A stretch of 64,000 nt of DNA from Bradyrhizobium prioriisuperbiae (GCF_032397745.1 NZ_CP135921.1:7800501-7864500), one strand, 5' to 3'. Positions 52,601-62,249 are shown, counted from the stretch's first letter. Notes: generated by a model from the sequence alone, not told the origin. Translations and numbers: made by a program.

Positions 52601-53532
52601 GCAATGACGGCGCTGCCGGCGGTGCTGCTGTCTCCGAACGATATTGCCGTTTGTGTTTGAACGACACCGAAGCTGAACACGCCGGCGTTATTGATGGTCG
52701 CAGATGCCGCCGTGGCTGTGTCGGTAAACAGCGTGCGGGCGCCGTTGCTGCTGCTCAACATTGCGGATCCCGCCGAGCTCCCGCCGGCGAACGATGTCAG
52801 CCCCCCGGTGCTGAAATACAAAAGCGACGCATTGATCGTCGCGTTTGCCGCAGTCGCGGTGCCCGAGAAATATACCCCGCCGGTCGATGTAATCGTCGCC
52901 GAGCTGGCGCTACTGGTATCACCAAACGCGACAGAACTGAATGCACCGCCTGATTCAGCGTAAGTGACAATGGTCGCATTTGCAGCCGTGCTGCCGTTAT
53001 GGAAACTGAGCGCTGCGAACGGCGCAAAGATGACTGGTCTACTCGAATTATTGACGATGCCGACATCTGTGAACGTAAGGTAGCTCGGTTTGAAGGTATA
53101 GTCAGGACTACCGGCGTCGATCCGGATCGTCCCGACAGAAACGGGATGAAAGAAATCATTGTCTGAGAACGTAATCGTCGTCCGGCTCGAAGCTCCGAAG
53201 ATTGCCGTCCCTGTGGGCTGGGCCGCCGGGCTCCAGTTCGCCGCTGTCTGCCAGTCTCCGGACGTTGCACCAGTCCACGTCGCGTCCTGGGCGTTCGCCG
53301 CCGTTGCTGTAGCAACGAACAGCGTCAGGCCAGAAACCAGGCGGCTTGCCGGTGACAAATACCACCTTCCACCCAGCCCTGCGTTGAATTGAAATGACAA
53401 CGATGAACGACCGCCACGGAAAGCGGCGATCAACAACGCGATACACTGCACCACCAGGCCCCCGCCCTTAGAATTCCAAGTCAGACGGCGGCTGAGTTTG
53501 CACCCACCAGCGACCTTGCTTCCGCTTGTCAT
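49684..53532 (-). CDS. Large autotransporter adhesin with tandem passenger repeats
   Basis: A 1282-residue protein. It has a long N-region and then a signal segment near residues 65-81 (LVSGLTLFVATATAANA). The passenger has about eleven degenerate 19-28-residue repeats (pattern [ST]A-x-x-A-x-[IL] ... G-x-T-x-F; for example STAGSAVIANTAGARTDF) encoded by about 52220-52998. Three passenger-associated transport repeats follow (GVLEKVGTGVLILSGENTYR). The C-terminal barrel ends GKGGVKYQW. The repeats should form a right-handed beta helix on the cell surface. No catalytic motif is seen, so adhesion or aggregation is likely. The start is uncertain; a weak ribosome binding site is at this ATG. Confidence 0.85.
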   Translation of the reverse strand: MTSGSKVAGGCKLSRRLTWNSKGGGLVVQCIALLIAAFRGGRSSLSFQFNAGLGGRWYLSPASRLVSGLTLFVATATAANAQDATWTGATSGDWQTAANWSPAAQPTGTAIFGASSRTTITFSDNDFFHPVSVGTIRIDAGSPDYTFKPSYLTFTDVGIVNNSSRPVIFAPFAALSFHNGSTAANATIVTYAESGGAFSSVAFGDTSSASSATITSTGGVYFSGTATAANATINASLLYFSTGGLTSFAGGSSAGSAMLSSSNGARTLFTDTATAASATINNAGVFSFGVVQTQTAISFGDSSTAGSAVIANTAGARTDFGQNSTAGSAAITNSGRDEGTQWNSGTLFTGNSSAGSATITNNQFGSTGFIGGSSAAQATITNNDGGTTAFLETSTAADATIISNSGGKTYFYDSSSAGNARLVSNAGGTFGFATTGPIAAGSIEGAGRFILFGSRLSTGGNNLNVEVSGKIDGAGVLEKVGTGVLILSGENTYRGETTITAGTLQIGNGGASGSILGDVTNNSRLVVNRSDAFVFDNAVSGSGSFRQAGPGTTILTATNTYGGGTTIAAGTLQLGNGGTAGSILGDVVNNGTFAVNRSDSVTFAGQISGTGSFRQIGGGSTTLTGVNSYLGGTTVNAGKLLLVGAGTLGAAAGSTTINAAGTLDLGWTSQQQSAVMLIGGVLQNGNLNGSVTSTGGTITGIGGSAGLTTTAGLTTLGGVNTYAGATNVNGGVLNVAGTLIGTSAVNVDSGGTLTGGGTIDPVAVTVASSGRFAPGNGTPGSSINIVGNLALQAGALYLVQVNPATASFASVTGTASLGGATVNAAFASGSYVQKKYTILTASDGVTGTFAPAVTSSNLPANFKTDLSYDATHAYLDLSLKFVAPPGSGLSGNQQSVGNAIAGFFDRNGGIPLVYSGLTASGLAQASGESGTSSQQTSFNAMNQFMGILTDPFSGRGQSGSWPGGATGLAEEAASTYTGTGNARTDAFAMFTKAPPAAAVARRWSVWAAGFGGSQSTDGNAAAGSSDTTSRIYGTAVGADYRLLPGTTLGFALAGGGSSFGVSNLGSGRSDLFQAGGFVRQAHGQAYVQAALAYGWQDVTTNRTVTISGVDRLQARFNANTYSGRIEGGYRLVAPVLGGLAVTPYAAGQFTTLDLPAYAEKVLSGTPTFVLAYGSRSVTNTRSELGLRTEKLFVFADGILGLRGRVAWAHDFNTDRSVAATFQALPGASFVVNGASQAADAALTTAAVEMSWLSGWSVSATFEGEFSDVTRSYAGKGGVKYQW

Positions 53533-53708
53533 TCTGCGGAGAGACGAGGCCGGTCTCGCTCCCGACTGTGTCTGTATATTTCCAAAGGTTGCCGACGCGG
53601 GCAACCTCAACCTACAGGCGCAGCAAGGCTTTTCACCCGATGTGTCTGCATTGCAACACCCGGATGCAGACGAACTGCTGCAATGTGAATTGAGAGACTG
53701 CGAGAGGG

Positions 53709-53762
53709 ATCGAAGCCGGAAGGCCGGGACGCGAAGCGGCCCGGTTCACGAGAGCCCGGCCC
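53709..53762. repeat. Dispersed 3'-end repeat, copy B
   Basis: ATCGAAGCCGGAAGGCCG, then after 15 bp the core CGGTTCACGAGAG with CCCGG-rich flanks, 26 bp past the stop of the minus-strand SRAP gene. It is followed by a separate hairpin GCCCGC-GTCC-GCGGGC. Block order and spacing match copy A at 28672-28732. Confidence 0.6.
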
Positions 53763-53788
53763 GCGTCCGCGGGCGCGCCACGGCCTGT

Positions 53789-54481
53789 TCAATTGCCCGT
53801 GTCTTCCTTCGCTTCGCCTCGCATCAACTCCACCACCCCCTCATCCGGCAACGGTTTCTGCAGCTGCTTCGCCTCGTCCCACGGCGCCCGCATCCAGACT
53901 TCATGCTCTTCCCTCGTGGTCAGGACAACCGGCATCGCCTTCTTGTGGACCGGCTTGACCACGGCGTTCGCTTCACACGTCAGGAACGCGTAGATCAAAT
54001 GCGGTCCAGGTACGGGATTGGACTTCGTGCCACGCTCCCCTCCCCATTCCGTCCAGATCCCAGCGAATGAAAACATCGGCCGCGAGCGATCCAGTGCAAA
54101 CCAGACCACATCCTTCTTACCCGCCATCGGATGTTTCGAGCCATCGGGATTCTTCAAAGACCTCGGATTCGGCTCGTCGTTGTATTCAGAAAAACTGGTC
54201 GCCGGCACGAGGCAGCGATTGGAGGGCTGCGTCCACCGCCGCCAATGCGGTGAGTCAGCGTTGCGCACGTTGGTGTTGATGCCTGGAATTCCCGCCGGGT
54301 TCGGCAACCCCCATCGCATCTTCAGAAGTTCGCGACCGCTCGAATGATTGCGGATCACCGGTGCTTCCCAATCCGGAAACACCGCCGGCATGCTCGGCAG
54401 ATTGCCGGCGCTGTCCAGCGTCACGCCGAACAGTGCGCGGATCGCTTCCTGGTTGGTGGTGATGCTGTAGAGCGTGCACAT
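53789..54481 (-). CDS. SRAP (HMCES/YedK-type) abasic-site protein, catalytically intact
   Basis: A 230-residue SOS response-associated peptidase. After Met removal, Cys2 ([10 protein letters not shown]) would crosslink to abasic sites in single-stranded DNA. The other active-site positions are conserved: Asn in [11 protein letters not shown], Glu in [10 protein letters not shown], and His in [23 protein letters not shown] is the family WGL motif. The start at this ATG is required for Cys2; the longer frame is excluded. It is divergent from the LexA-box operon that encodes a second SRAP-like protein. Confidence 0.9.
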   Translation of the reverse strand: MCTLYSITTNQEAIRALFGVTLDSAGNLPSMPAVFPDWEAPVIRNHSSGRELLKMRWGLPNPAGIPGINTNVRNADSPHWRRWTQPSNRCLVPATSFSEYNDEPNPRSLKNPDGSKHPMAGKKDVVWFALDRSRPMFSFAGIWTEWGGERGTKSNPVPGPHLIYAFLTCEANAVVKPVHKKAMPVVLTTREEHEVWMRAPWDEAKQLQKPLPDEGVVELMRGEAKEDTGN

Positions 54482-54622
54482 AACAGTCTGTTCCCAGGCT
54501 GGACCGGCGCGACAGGCCAAAGGCGGGAGTATGGCGGACCGGGCGCCCCACGCAACGGCATTGAATCAACTCAGGAATTTCAGCCGTCAAAAGGATGAGT
54601 TGACTCTGCCTGCGCTTTGGAT

Positions 54623-54637
54623 GTTCTCTTTTTGTTC
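54623..54637. promoter_or_regulatory. LexA (SOS) box, GTTC-N7-GTTC
   Basis: GTTCTCTTTTTGTTC at 54623-54637 matches the alphaproteobacterial LexA consensus GTTC-N7-GTTC exactly, with the usual T-rich spacer. It lies 29 bp before the ATG of the SRAP-like/imuA/imuB/dnaE2 operon. The divergent SRAP gene starts 142 bp to the other side and may share it. Confidence 0.9.
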
Positions 54638-54665
54638 TAATCATTTCTGCAAGGGAACTCCGACC

Positions 54666-55313
54666 ATGCGCAGCACCATGACCCCATTGTCGGACGGGCC
54701 CGCCCAAGGCGGATCCGCCCCACCGCAAGACAACTTCAGGTTGGAAAGTGACGCTTCATCCGAGCGCGAGATCGCGATCGAAGCCGAGGCACGGCAGATG
54801 CTGCCGGTATATCGCCTGCATCCCGAGACGGGCATGCCGGCCGAGACACAGATGCGCTGGGGCCTGATCCAGCACTACGCCGATAAACGGCCGCATGTTC
54901 AGCCGACCCATGCGCGCTCTGAGACCATCTTCGAGCAGCGGCTGTTCTGCGACGCTTATCACAAGCGGCGCTGCATCGTGCCGATGAGCGAGTTTTATCT
55001 GAAGGACGCGCGCAGCAAACGCCACGCCATCAGGCGGAACGACCGCCAGCTGTTCGGCGTCGCCGGCATCTGGGAGAACTGGCGCGAGCCGGGAACAAAC
55101 CAATGGCTGCGCACCTTTGCCATCGTCACGGTCGAGGCCAACGAGGTCGTGAGGCCGATCCACGACCGTATGCCGCTGATCCTGGCGCAGAACGATTTTC
55201 CGCGCTGGATGGGTGGAGAGCACGATCCGCGCGACCTGCTGAACAAGCCTCTTGCTTCATCGCTGCTGTCGATCTCGCCCGGCCTTGGCAAATCACGACG
55301 CGCGACCGGTTGA
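54666..55313 (+). CDS. SRAP-like paralogue lacking the catalytic residues
   Basis: A 215-residue protein, homologous to SRAP from the middle on: AETQMRWGLIQHYADKRPH, THARSETIFEQRLFCDAYHK, RRCIVPMSEFYLKDARSK, VVRPIHDRMPLIL. The N-terminal MCxxx that supplies the nucleophilic Cys2 is missing; it begins MRSTMTPLSDG. The conserved Asn is His (HARSET), the YEW glutamate is lost (FYLKD), and only the His of HDRMP remains. AAGGGAACTCCGACC precedes the ATG. It is the first gene of the SOS mutasome operon, 6 bp before imuA. It may bind DNA without crosslinking. Confidence 0.85.
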   Translation: MRSTMTPLSDGPAQGGSAPPQDNFRLESDASSEREIAIEAEARQMLPVYRLHPETGMPAETQMRWGLIQHYADKRPHVQPTHARSETIFEQRLFCDAYHKRRCIVPMSEFYLKDARSKRHAIRRNDRQLFGVAGIWENWREPGTNQWLRTFAIVTVEANEVVRPIHDRMPLILAQNDFPRWMGGEHDPRDLLNKPLASSLLSISPGLGKSRRATG

Positions 55314-55319
55314 GGGGCG

Positions 55320-56066
55320 ATGCCACCGCCCCTCACCGCTTCGCCGGCCCTGCTCGCCGAGCTCAGGCAGACGATGGAGCGCGTCTCCAGCAAACGCCGG
55401 CGCCGCGAGGTGCTGCCGTTCGGCATTGCAAGTGTCGACGTGGCGCTGCCGTCCGGCGGCCTTGCGCTCGGCGCCGTCCACGAGATCAGCGAAAGCGGCG
55501 TGCGCGGAGCCCAGGCGGCTGTTGCGCCATTGTTTGCGGCCGGCATCCTGGCGCGGATCGGCGGCCCGGTGCTGTGGTGCCTGCACAGCCGCGACCTGTT
55601 CGCGCCAGCGCTGGCCCGGGTGGGCCTGCATCCGGATCGCGTAATCTATTGCGAGACCTGGAAGGACTCCCAGATCCTTCCCGCCATGGAGGATGGCCTG
55701 CGCCACCGCGGCCTCGCCGGTGTGGTCGGCGAACTGGTGCGCCTGCCTTTGACGCCATCGCGCCGGTTGCAACTCGCAGCCGAGGATTCCGGCGTGGTCG
55801 CCCTGGTCATCCGCCGCTCATCGCAACATCTCGAGGAGACCAACGCAGCCTTCTCACGTTGGCGCGTCTCGCCCTCGCCCTCCGCCGCCAACCAGCCACT
55901 CGAACTGGGACGCGCCCGCTGGAATGTCGAACTGCTGCGCTGCCGGGGCGCCGAACCACACTCCTGGCTGCTGGAGGCTTGCAATGCGAAGGGTCGTCTC
56001 TCTGTTCCTGCCGACGTACGCGACGGATCGCGTCCGGCGGAAGAACAAGAGCGCGCCAGCGCATGA
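55320..56066 (+). CDS. imuA: Mutasome protein ImuA (RecA-like)
   Basis: A 248-residue ImuA/SulA-RecA-like protein (LPFGIASVDVALPSGGLALG, VHEISESGVRGAQAAVAPL, GPVLWCLHSRDLFAPALARV, RRLQLAAEDSGVVALVIRRS). It lacks a full Walker A motif. In alphaproteobacteria ImuA connects RecA filaments with ImuB and DnaE2 in translesion synthesis. It overlaps imuB by 83 bp and sits in the LexA-controlled operon. Confidence 0.9.
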   Translation: MPPPLTASPALLAELRQTMERVSSKRRRREVLPFGIASVDVALPSGGLALGAVHEISESGVRGAQAAVAPLFAAGILARIGGPVLWCLHSRDLFAPALARVGLHPDRVIYCETWKDSQILPAMEDGLRHRGLAGVVGELVRLPLTPSRRLQLAAEDSGVVALVIRRSSQHLEETNAAFSRWRVSPSPSAANQPLELGRARWNVELLRCRGAEPHSWLLEACNAKGRLSVPADVRDGSRPAEEQERASA

Positions 56067-57492
56067 CCGGCCCATGGTCACGCTGGTCCAGGACGGCAAC
56101 CGGCGCCTGATCGCCACCGTCGACGACGCCGCGCGCCGGCAGAACCTGCGTCCGGGAATGACCGCGGCTCATGCCCAGTCGCTGATCCCGGACCTGGTGC
56201 TGATCGATGCGACGCCCGACGAGGATGAAGCCGCGCTGACAGAGCTGGCGTTGTGGTGCACCCGCTATTCGCCGTTGGTGACCCCAGATCCACCGGCCGG
56301 CGTCTTCATCGACATTGCGGGGTCCTCCCACCTGTTCAAGGGCGAGGCCGCGGTCATGAGCGATCTCTGCGCACGGCTCGAGGCCGCGCGATTTTCCGCG
56401 AGGGTCGCTGTAGCGGATACACCCGGCTGCGCCTGGGCAGTGGCGCGGTTCGGCCGTCAGGACATCGTCCCACCGGGCAAGATGTCGGACGTGCTTGGCC
56501 CATTGCCGGTCGCTGCGCTGCGTCTGCCGGCTCACACGGTCGAAAGCCTGGCCGATGTCGGGATCGAGCGTATCGCGCAGCTCGCCAGCAAGCCGCGCGC
56601 ATCGCTGCAGACCCGCTTCGGCGGCGATCTGCTGCTGCGCTTCGACCAGGCACTCGGCACGGCCACCGAGGCGCTCGTCTCGTTGCAGCCCCCGGAGGTC
56701 CCCTTCGTCACCTTCGCCTTTGCCGAGCCCATCGGCGATCCCGCGGATCTGCAGCGGATCATCGTTCGGCTCTGCCGGATGCTGGCAGACGCGTTGGAAA
56801 CAAGAGGCATCGGCGCACGCCGGCTCGATCTGGTGTTCCAGCGGGTCGACAACATTGCCCAGGCCGTGCGCATCGGCACCTCGCGGCCGACCCGCGACGC
56901 CAAGCATCTCGGCAAACTTCTGTCTGAACGGCTGGTGCTGGTCGATCCGGGGTTCGGCATCGAGCGCGCGACACTCACGGCATCCTGGGTCGAGGCCCTG
57001 AGCGAGCGGCAAACCATCGGGCGTCACGTCGCCGATGATGAGAGCGACGCGGACCTGGGGATGCTGGTCGACACACTGCGCACCCGCCTTGGCCCGGGAC
57101 GCGTCTATCGTCTGGCGCCGGTCGAGAGCGATATTCCGGAGCGCGCGGTCGAACGTGTAGCCCCCGTCGCGCCGCCCAAGGGCCTGTCCTGGCCTGACGA
57201 TCTGCCGCGCCCGGCCCGGCTCTTGTCGCCACCCGAGCTCGTAAACGCCATCGCGCAAGTCCCCGACGCGCCGCCGGCCTTCTTTGTCTGGCGCAAGAAC
57301 CGCCATCGCGTGATCAAGGCCGACGGGCCGGAACGCATCCTTGGCGAGTGGTGGGTGTCGGACAAGGATATCGGCCTGCAGCGCGACTATTACAGGGTCG
57401 AATGTGCTGACGGAGAACGTTTCTGGCTGTTCCGTGATGCGCCCGCGCATGCCGGCGGACGCTGGTGGCTGCACGGGTTGGGTGAAGCATGA
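55984..57492 (+). CDS. imuB: Mutasome protein ImuB (catalytically inactive Y-family polymerase)
   Basis: A 502-residue protein. The N-terminus [19 protein letters not shown] is the ImuB version of the Y-polymerase start, in which the catalytic DxD residues are absent. The palm, fingers and little-finger regions follow ([59 protein letters not shown]), plus an ImuB-C tail (RYY-like region near [20 protein letters not shown]). It acts as adaptor linking DnaE2 to the beta clamp. The start inside imuA is chosen for this conserved N-terminus; the stop overlaps dnaE2 as ATGA. Confidence 0.93.
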   Translation: MRRVVSLFLPTYATDRVRRKNKSAPAHDRPMVTLVQDGNRRLIATVDDAARRQNLRPGMTAAHAQSLIPDLVLIDATPDEDEAALTELALWCTRYSPLVTPDPPAGVFIDIAGSSHLFKGEAAVMSDLCARLEAARFSARVAVADTPGCAWAVARFGRQDIVPPGKMSDVLGPLPVAALRLPAHTVESLADVGIERIAQLASKPRASLQTRFGGDLLLRFDQALGTATEALVSLQPPEVPFVTFAFAEPIGDPADLQRIIVRLCRMLADALETRGIGARRLDLVFQRVDNIAQAVRIGTSRPTRDAKHLGKLLSERLVLVDPGFGIERATLTASWVEALSERQTIGRHVADDESDADLGMLVDTLRTRLGPGRVYRLAPVESDIPERAVERVAPVAPPKGLSWPDDLPRPARLLSPPELVNAIAQVPDAPPAFFVWRKNRHRVIKADGPERILGEWWVSDKDIGLQRDYYRVECADGERFWLFRDAPAHAGGRWWLHGLGEA

Positions 57493-60400
57493 GTTATGCC
57501 GAACTCCAGGTCACCTCTCAGTTCTCGTTCCTGCGTGGCACGTCGCGCGCCGAGGAGTTGTTTGCGACAGCTGCCGTCCTCGGCATCTCCGCGCTCGGCA
57601 TCGTTGATCGCAATTCGTTGGCCGGCATCGGGCGGGCCCATGAGGCCGCCAAGGTCACCGGCGTACGCCTGATCGTCGGGTGCCGGCTCGATCTTGAGGA
57701 TTTCCCTTCGCTGCTCGTCTACCCCACCGACCGTGCGGCCTACGGCCGGCTGTGCCGGCTGCTGTCGATCGGCAAGGGACGCGCCGGCAAGGGCAAATGT
57801 TCGCTCTCGATCACCGACGTGGAGGCCTGGTGCGAGGGCCTGATCGCCATTCTTGTGCCCAACACCGCAGACGACGCCCTCCCCACAAATCTCCAGCGGC
57901 TCAAGGCGGCGTTCGGCAATCGCGTCTATTGCAGCCTGACACGACGGTTCAGGCCGAACGATGCGGCGCGGCTTCGCGCCATCGCTGAGGTCGCCCAAGC
58001 CGCCGGCGTCCCAACGGTCGTCACCGGCGATGTGCTCTATCACACGCCGGAGCGGCGGATGCTTCAGGACGTTGTGACCTGCATCCGACTCAAGACCACG
58101 ATCGACAAAGCCGGATTCCTCAAGGAAAAACACACCGACCGTTTTCTGAAGCCGCCCGCGGAGACCGCGCGGCTATTCCGGCGCTATCCCGACGCGGTCG
58201 CCCGCACCCTCGATATCGCACGCCGCTGTACGTTCTCGCTGGACGAGCTCACCTACAGCTATCCCACCGAGAGCCTGGACGGCCTCTCCGCACAGGACCG
58301 CCTGGAAAAGCTGACCTGGGAGGGCGCAGCCCAACGCTACCCCGATAGCGTGCCCGACAATGTGGCGATGCAGCTTCGCCACGAGCTGAGCCTGATCGAA
58401 CGAATGGGGTATGCGCCCTACTTCCTTACGGTGCATTCCATCGTCCGCTTCGCCCGCTCCAAGGACATTTTGTGCCAGGGCCGCGGCTCGGCGGCCAATT
58501 CCGCGGTTTGCTTCGTGCTCGGCGTCACCGCTATCGATCCGGTGCGTCAGGGCCTGCTGTTCGAGCGTTTTGTCTCCGAAGAGCGCCGTGAGCCACCGGA
58601 TATCGACGTGGATTTCGAGCATGAGCGGCGCGAGGAAGTGATCCAGTGGATCTACGAGACCTATGGCCGGCACCGCTCGGCGCTGACCGCCACCGTCTCC
58701 CGCTATCAAGCGCGCGGCGCTGTCCGCGAGGTTGGCAAGGCGCTGGGTGTGCCGGCAGACATCACCGGCAGCCTTGCGCGGCTGGTCTGGGGCTGGAGCG
58801 AGGACGGGGTCACCGAGGCCGAACTCAAGGAGTTGAACCTCAATTCTGAGGATCGGCGCCTGCGGTTGACCCTTGAGCTGGCGCAGCAGCTGATCGGCAC
58901 GCCGCGCCATCTCTCCCAGCATCCAGGCGGGTTCGTGCTGACACTGGACCGCCTTGACGAGATGGTTCCGATCGAGCCCGCCGCGATGGACGACCGGCAA
59001 GTCATCGAATGGGACAAGGACGACATCGAGGCGCTTGGCTTCATGAAGGTCGACGTGCTGGGCCTCGGCATGCTCAGCTGCATGCGCCGCGCCTTCACCC
59101 TGCTCAAATCGGCCAAGGGCATCGACCTCGATCTCGCAACCATCCCGGCGGAGGATCCGCAAACTTACGCCATGATCCGCGAGGCGGACACGGTCGGCGT
59201 GTTCCAGATCGAAAGCCGGGCACAGATGGCGATGCTGCCGCGCCTTGCGCCGCGGCACTTCTACGACCTGGTCATTGAGGTTGCGATCGTGCGCCCCGGT
59301 CCGATCCAGGGCGATATGGTGCATCCCTATCTGCGCCGCCGCGAAGGCCGGGAGCCAGTCGCCTTCCCCAAGCCCGAGCTGGAAAAGGTGCTCGGCAAGA
59401 CCCTCGGTGTGCCCCTATTCCAGGAGCAGGCCATGCAGGTGGCCATGGTGGCCGCGGGATTTTCCGCCAGCGAAGCCGATCAGTTGCGCCGCGCCATGGC
59501 GACCTTCAAGTTCACCGGTGGCGTCAACAAGTTCCGGGACAAGCTGGTTGCCGGCATGATCGACAATGGCTACACGCCCGAGTTCGCAGAGCGCACGTTC
59601 AAGCAATTGGAGGGCTTCGGTTCCTACGGTTTCCCGGAGAGCCATGCGGCGTCGTTCGCCCTGATCGCCTACGCTTCGAGCTGGATGAAATGCCATCATC
59701 CGGATGTGTTCTGCGCGGCCATCGTCAATGCCCAACCCATGGGGTTCTACGATTCCTCACAGCTGGTCCGCGATGCCCGCCAGCATGGCGTCGAGATCCG
59801 CCCGATCGATATCAACGCCTCCGATTGGGACTGCACCCTTGAATCCCTGGACGACAAACGCCGTGCCGTCCGGCTCGGTTTGCGCCTGACCCGCGGCCTT
59901 GCTGAAAAAGATGCCCGACGGATCGTCACGGCTCGCAACGCCCCCTACGCCAGCGTGCTCGATCTGTCGCGCCGTGCCCAGGCGCCAGTCGCCGCCCTTG
60001 TCCAACTGGCGAAAGCGGATGCATTCGGCTCCCTGGGCTTGGGCCGTCGGGAGGCGTCATGGGCCATCAAGGTTGTGCACAATGACCCCTTGCCGCTGTT
60101 TCGCGAGGCCGACCGGCGCGAAGGACAGTTCAAGCCAGAAGTTATCGAACCAGCGGTGGCATTGCCCTCCATGACCGAGCGGCGCGAGGTGGTTGAGGAC
60201 TACCGATCCCATGGCCTGACCTTACGAGCGCACCCGCTCTCGTTCGTCCGCGATCAGCTCAGCCAGTCCGGCATCTCGACCTGCGCACGGCTGCGCGACG
60301 CGCCGGACCGCTCTCGCATCACCGTGTCGGGCCTGGTGCTGGTGCGCCAGCGCCCCGGCTCGGCCAAAGGCGTCATGTTCATCACGCTGGAAGACGAGAC

Positions 60401-60740
60401 CAATATAGCCAACCTCGTGGTGTGGCCGTCGCTATTCGACAAGCAGCGCAAGATCGTCCTGGGCGCGCAGATGATGGCCTGCCGGGGCACAGTGCAAAGC
60501 GTTAGCGGCGTGGTTCACCTGGTCGCTGAATATCTGATCGACCAATCCGACCTGCTGCGCAGCATCAGCGGCATCGACGCGTTCACCCTGCCGGCCGGCC
60601 GCGGCGACGAAGCCAAACACGGCGGCAGCGGTTTCGACAGCCGCGAACCGAAACTGTCCCCCACGGTCAAACCGCGGGACATCTATATTCCGGATCTCCA
60701 CATCGACACGCTGACTGTCAAGGCGCGGAATTTTCGGTAG
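57489..60740 (+). CDS. dnaE2: Error-prone DNA polymerase DnaE2 (ImuC)
   Basis: A 1083-residue C-family polymerase, normal length for DnaE2. The PHP domain begins [20 protein letters not shown]. The catalytic palm has [20 protein letters not shown] and [14 protein letters not shown], and [20 protein letters not shown] is also diagnostic. A C-terminal OB domain follows ([40 protein letters not shown]). It is the translesion polymerase of the SOS mutasome and the last gene of the operon. Confidence 0.95.
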   Translation: MSYAELQVTSQFSFLRGTSRAEELFATAAVLGISALGIVDRNSLAGIGRAHEAAKVTGVRLIVGCRLDLEDFPSLLVYPTDRAAYGRLCRLLSIGKGRAGKGKCSLSITDVEAWCEGLIAILVPNTADDALPTNLQRLKAAFGNRVYCSLTRRFRPNDAARLRAIAEVAQAAGVPTVVTGDVLYHTPERRMLQDVVTCIRLKTTIDKAGFLKEKHTDRFLKPPAETARLFRRYPDAVARTLDIARRCTFSLDELTYSYPTESLDGLSAQDRLEKLTWEGAAQRYPDSVPDNVAMQLRHELSLIERMGYAPYFLTVHSIVRFARSKDILCQGRGSAANSAVCFVLGVTAIDPVRQGLLFERFVSEERREPPDIDVDFEHERREEVIQWIYETYGRHRSALTATVSRYQARGAVREVGKALGVPADITGSLARLVWGWSEDGVTEAELKELNLNSEDRRLRLTLELAQQLIGTPRHLSQHPGGFVLTLDRLDEMVPIEPAAMDDRQVIEWDKDDIEALGFMKVDVLGLGMLSCMRRAFTLLKSAKGIDLDLATIPAEDPQTYAMIREADTVGVFQIESRAQMAMLPRLAPRHFYDLVIEVAIVRPGPIQGDMVHPYLRRREGREPVAFPKPELEKVLGKTLGVPLFQEQAMQVAMVAAGFSASEADQLRRAMATFKFTGGVNKFRDKLVAGMIDNGYTPEFAERTFKQLEGFGSYGFPESHAASFALIAYASSWMKCHHPDVFCAAIVNAQPMGFYDSSQLVRDARQHGVEIRPIDINASDWDCTLESLDDKRRAVRLGLRLTRGLAEKDARRIVTARNAPYASVLDLSRRAQAPVAALVQLAKADAFGSLGLGRREASWAIKVVHNDPLPLFREADRREGQFKPEVIEPAVALPSMTERREVVEDYRSHGLTLRAHPLSFVRDQLSQSGISTCARLRDAPDRSRITVSGLVLVRQRPGSAKGVMFITLEDETNIANLVVWPSLFDKQRKIVLGAQMMACRGTVQSVSGVVHLVAEYLIDQSDLLRSISGIDAFTLPAGRGDEAKHGGSGFDSREPKLSPTVKPRDIYIPDLHIDTLTVKARNFR

Positions 60741-60968
60741 AAGTCTCTAGATCATGAAACTCTGTTCGATCTGGCGGCCGCCTTCCGAAACGGCGCGATC
60801 GGTACTCTCAACATGCTTATCCTAGCTGACCTCAATCAAGCGCTCAACGAGAAGTGCGCCCGCTGTGCCGAACGACGAATTGGGTTAAAATTCACCAAAC
60901 CGGCGGTGGGTACCGCCGCAGGCGCCGAGCACACTCGGATTAACGCACAACTACCCCAAGTATTTCTA

Positions 60969-62249
60969 TTATTTGCTACTCTTCGAAATCGTTGACTTCC
61001 CAATGGACCTGACTGCTACCCGCTCATTTGATGATGGGAAAGTACCATTCAGAAATCGATCTATGAGCGACGTAAGATGAGCATATTGCAGATCCTGGGC
61101 ATAATGCCCTGCTCCACTTATCTCTGCCAACGTCACGTCATTTCCCCAAACGTCCAACACGGATGACACGTACTCGCTATTCACGATGTTATCGTGATCA
61201 CCAGTGATCAATAGAATTGGCGCAGCAACACGTTTCAACGCTTCATGGATCTGATACTCGCTATCTGAAAGATCTCGTGCTGCATAATTGCGCAGAAATT
61301 CGCAATCCAACATTGACGCGACAAGCGCACCGGCGCGTCTCTTCGCTGGCAGCTTAAACAGAGCAGCGCCACGCTTGATGGGATCGTGCAAATTTCTCGC
61401 CCAATCACCTGACTGCGCAAGCTTCTCGATACTTCGAACGAAAAAATTTGCTGCGGCTGGATTTTGACGCACCGTGGTGCACATCTGCCCTATTCCACTC
61501 TCGAAACCGGTTAACTGCGGCCCGACCCCTGCTGCACCACAGAATGATGGAGAGACGAGTACGAGGAAACTCACCTGATCGGCACCTCTAACCGCCAACT
61601 CTGTGGCCGCCCGACCTCCGCTACACCAGCCCAAAACGGAGAATTGACCGATCCGTTCTCGAGAAAGAGCGCTGTAAATCTCCTCCACATCGGAGCCAAG
61701 GTCCACATACCTCCTCATGCCTCCATTAAACAAATCAGCACACTGACTCTCGACGATAATGATACGAAGGTCGTGAGATCGGTCCGCGATCAACTGAGAC
61801 CATGGATCCAGCGGCGCACCAATCGCATTCACTAGAACGACCGGGATGCTGCCATCGCGCCGCACGAAATATCGCGATCCTCGCCGTGTGGTGCCTTCCC
61901 GATAATCGACCCGTATACACGACATTAGGTCAAGTTCATCAGCATGCAGGCATATCTCGGAAAGCGGGCGACGACCCGCGAGTGCAGTCTTGAGTATCAT
62001 GTCGGCGACAGGATCACGGGCAGAGACATCTTGTCGTATCGTCGCGCCTCGTGCGCGACATTGCGACACCGTGGTGGCGAGGATCTCAGCCGTCTCTGTG
62101 TGACTTGACGAACTCAAGCCATTCTCACTCTCGGCCGGCAGCCCCTCCGACACGGGAAACACCAGCGGAAAGCGCTCGAAATAGGTTGAGTCTCTCCGTA
62201 GTATCTCAGCTATCGCGTCGTCGATCCAACGGCAGAGCCTACCAGACAT
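60969..62249 (-). CDS. Alpha/beta hydrolase with Cys nucleophile box
   Basis: A 426-residue protein. An N-terminal region of about 120 residues has no recognisable domain. The alpha/beta-hydrolase core follows: IPVVLVNAIGAPLDPWSQL (oxyanion region), FSVLGWCSGGRAATELAVRG (nucleophile elbow G-W-C-S-G, so Cys rather than Ser), acid in ILLITGDHDNIV and His in ISGAGHYAQDLQ. Cys at this position is typical of PHA synthases and a few thioesterase- or acyltransferase-like enzymes. GGGGGCGGG precedes the ATG. It is divergent to the FAD oxidoreductase. Acyl transfer or hydrolysis in a biosynthetic pathway is a guess. Confidence 0.75.
   Translation of the reverse strand: MSGRLCRWIDDAIAEILRRDSTYFERFPLVFPVSEGLPAESENGLSSSSHTETAEILATTVSQCRARGATIRQDVSARDPVADMILKTALAGRRPLSEICLHADELDLMSCIRVDYREGTTRRGSRYFVRRDGSIPVVLVNAIGAPLDPWSQLIADRSHDLRIIIVESQCADLFNGGMRRYVDLGSDVEEIYSALSRERIGQFSVLGWCSGGRAATELAVRGADQVSFLVLVSPSFCGAAGVGPQLTGFESGIGQMCTTVRQNPAAANFFVRSIEKLAQSGDWARNLHDPIKRGAALFKLPAKRRAGALVASMLDCEFLRNYAARDLSDSEYQIHEALKRVAAPILLITGDHDNIVNSEYVSSVLDVWGNDVTLAEISGAGHYAQDLQYAHLTSLIDRFLNGTFPSSNERVAVRSIGKSTISKSSK

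Noticed and set aside
52150..52998. Tandem repeats considered as a CRISPR array
   Set aside because: The repeats are in-frame degenerate protein repeats of the autotransporter with no constant repeat/unique spacer structure.
55807..57474. A 555-codon minus-strand open frame
   Set aside because: Antisense to imuA/imuB; Gln/Asp/Arg-rich shadow of conserved coding DNA.
58173..59324. A 383-codon minus-strand open frame
   Set aside because: Antisense to the dnaE2 catalytic region; no motifs.
60813..60995. 60-codon plus-strand frame after dnaE2
   Set aside because: No family similarity or ribosome binding site; it lies in the convergent gap between dnaE2 and the hydrolase gene and runs slightly into the latter's end.
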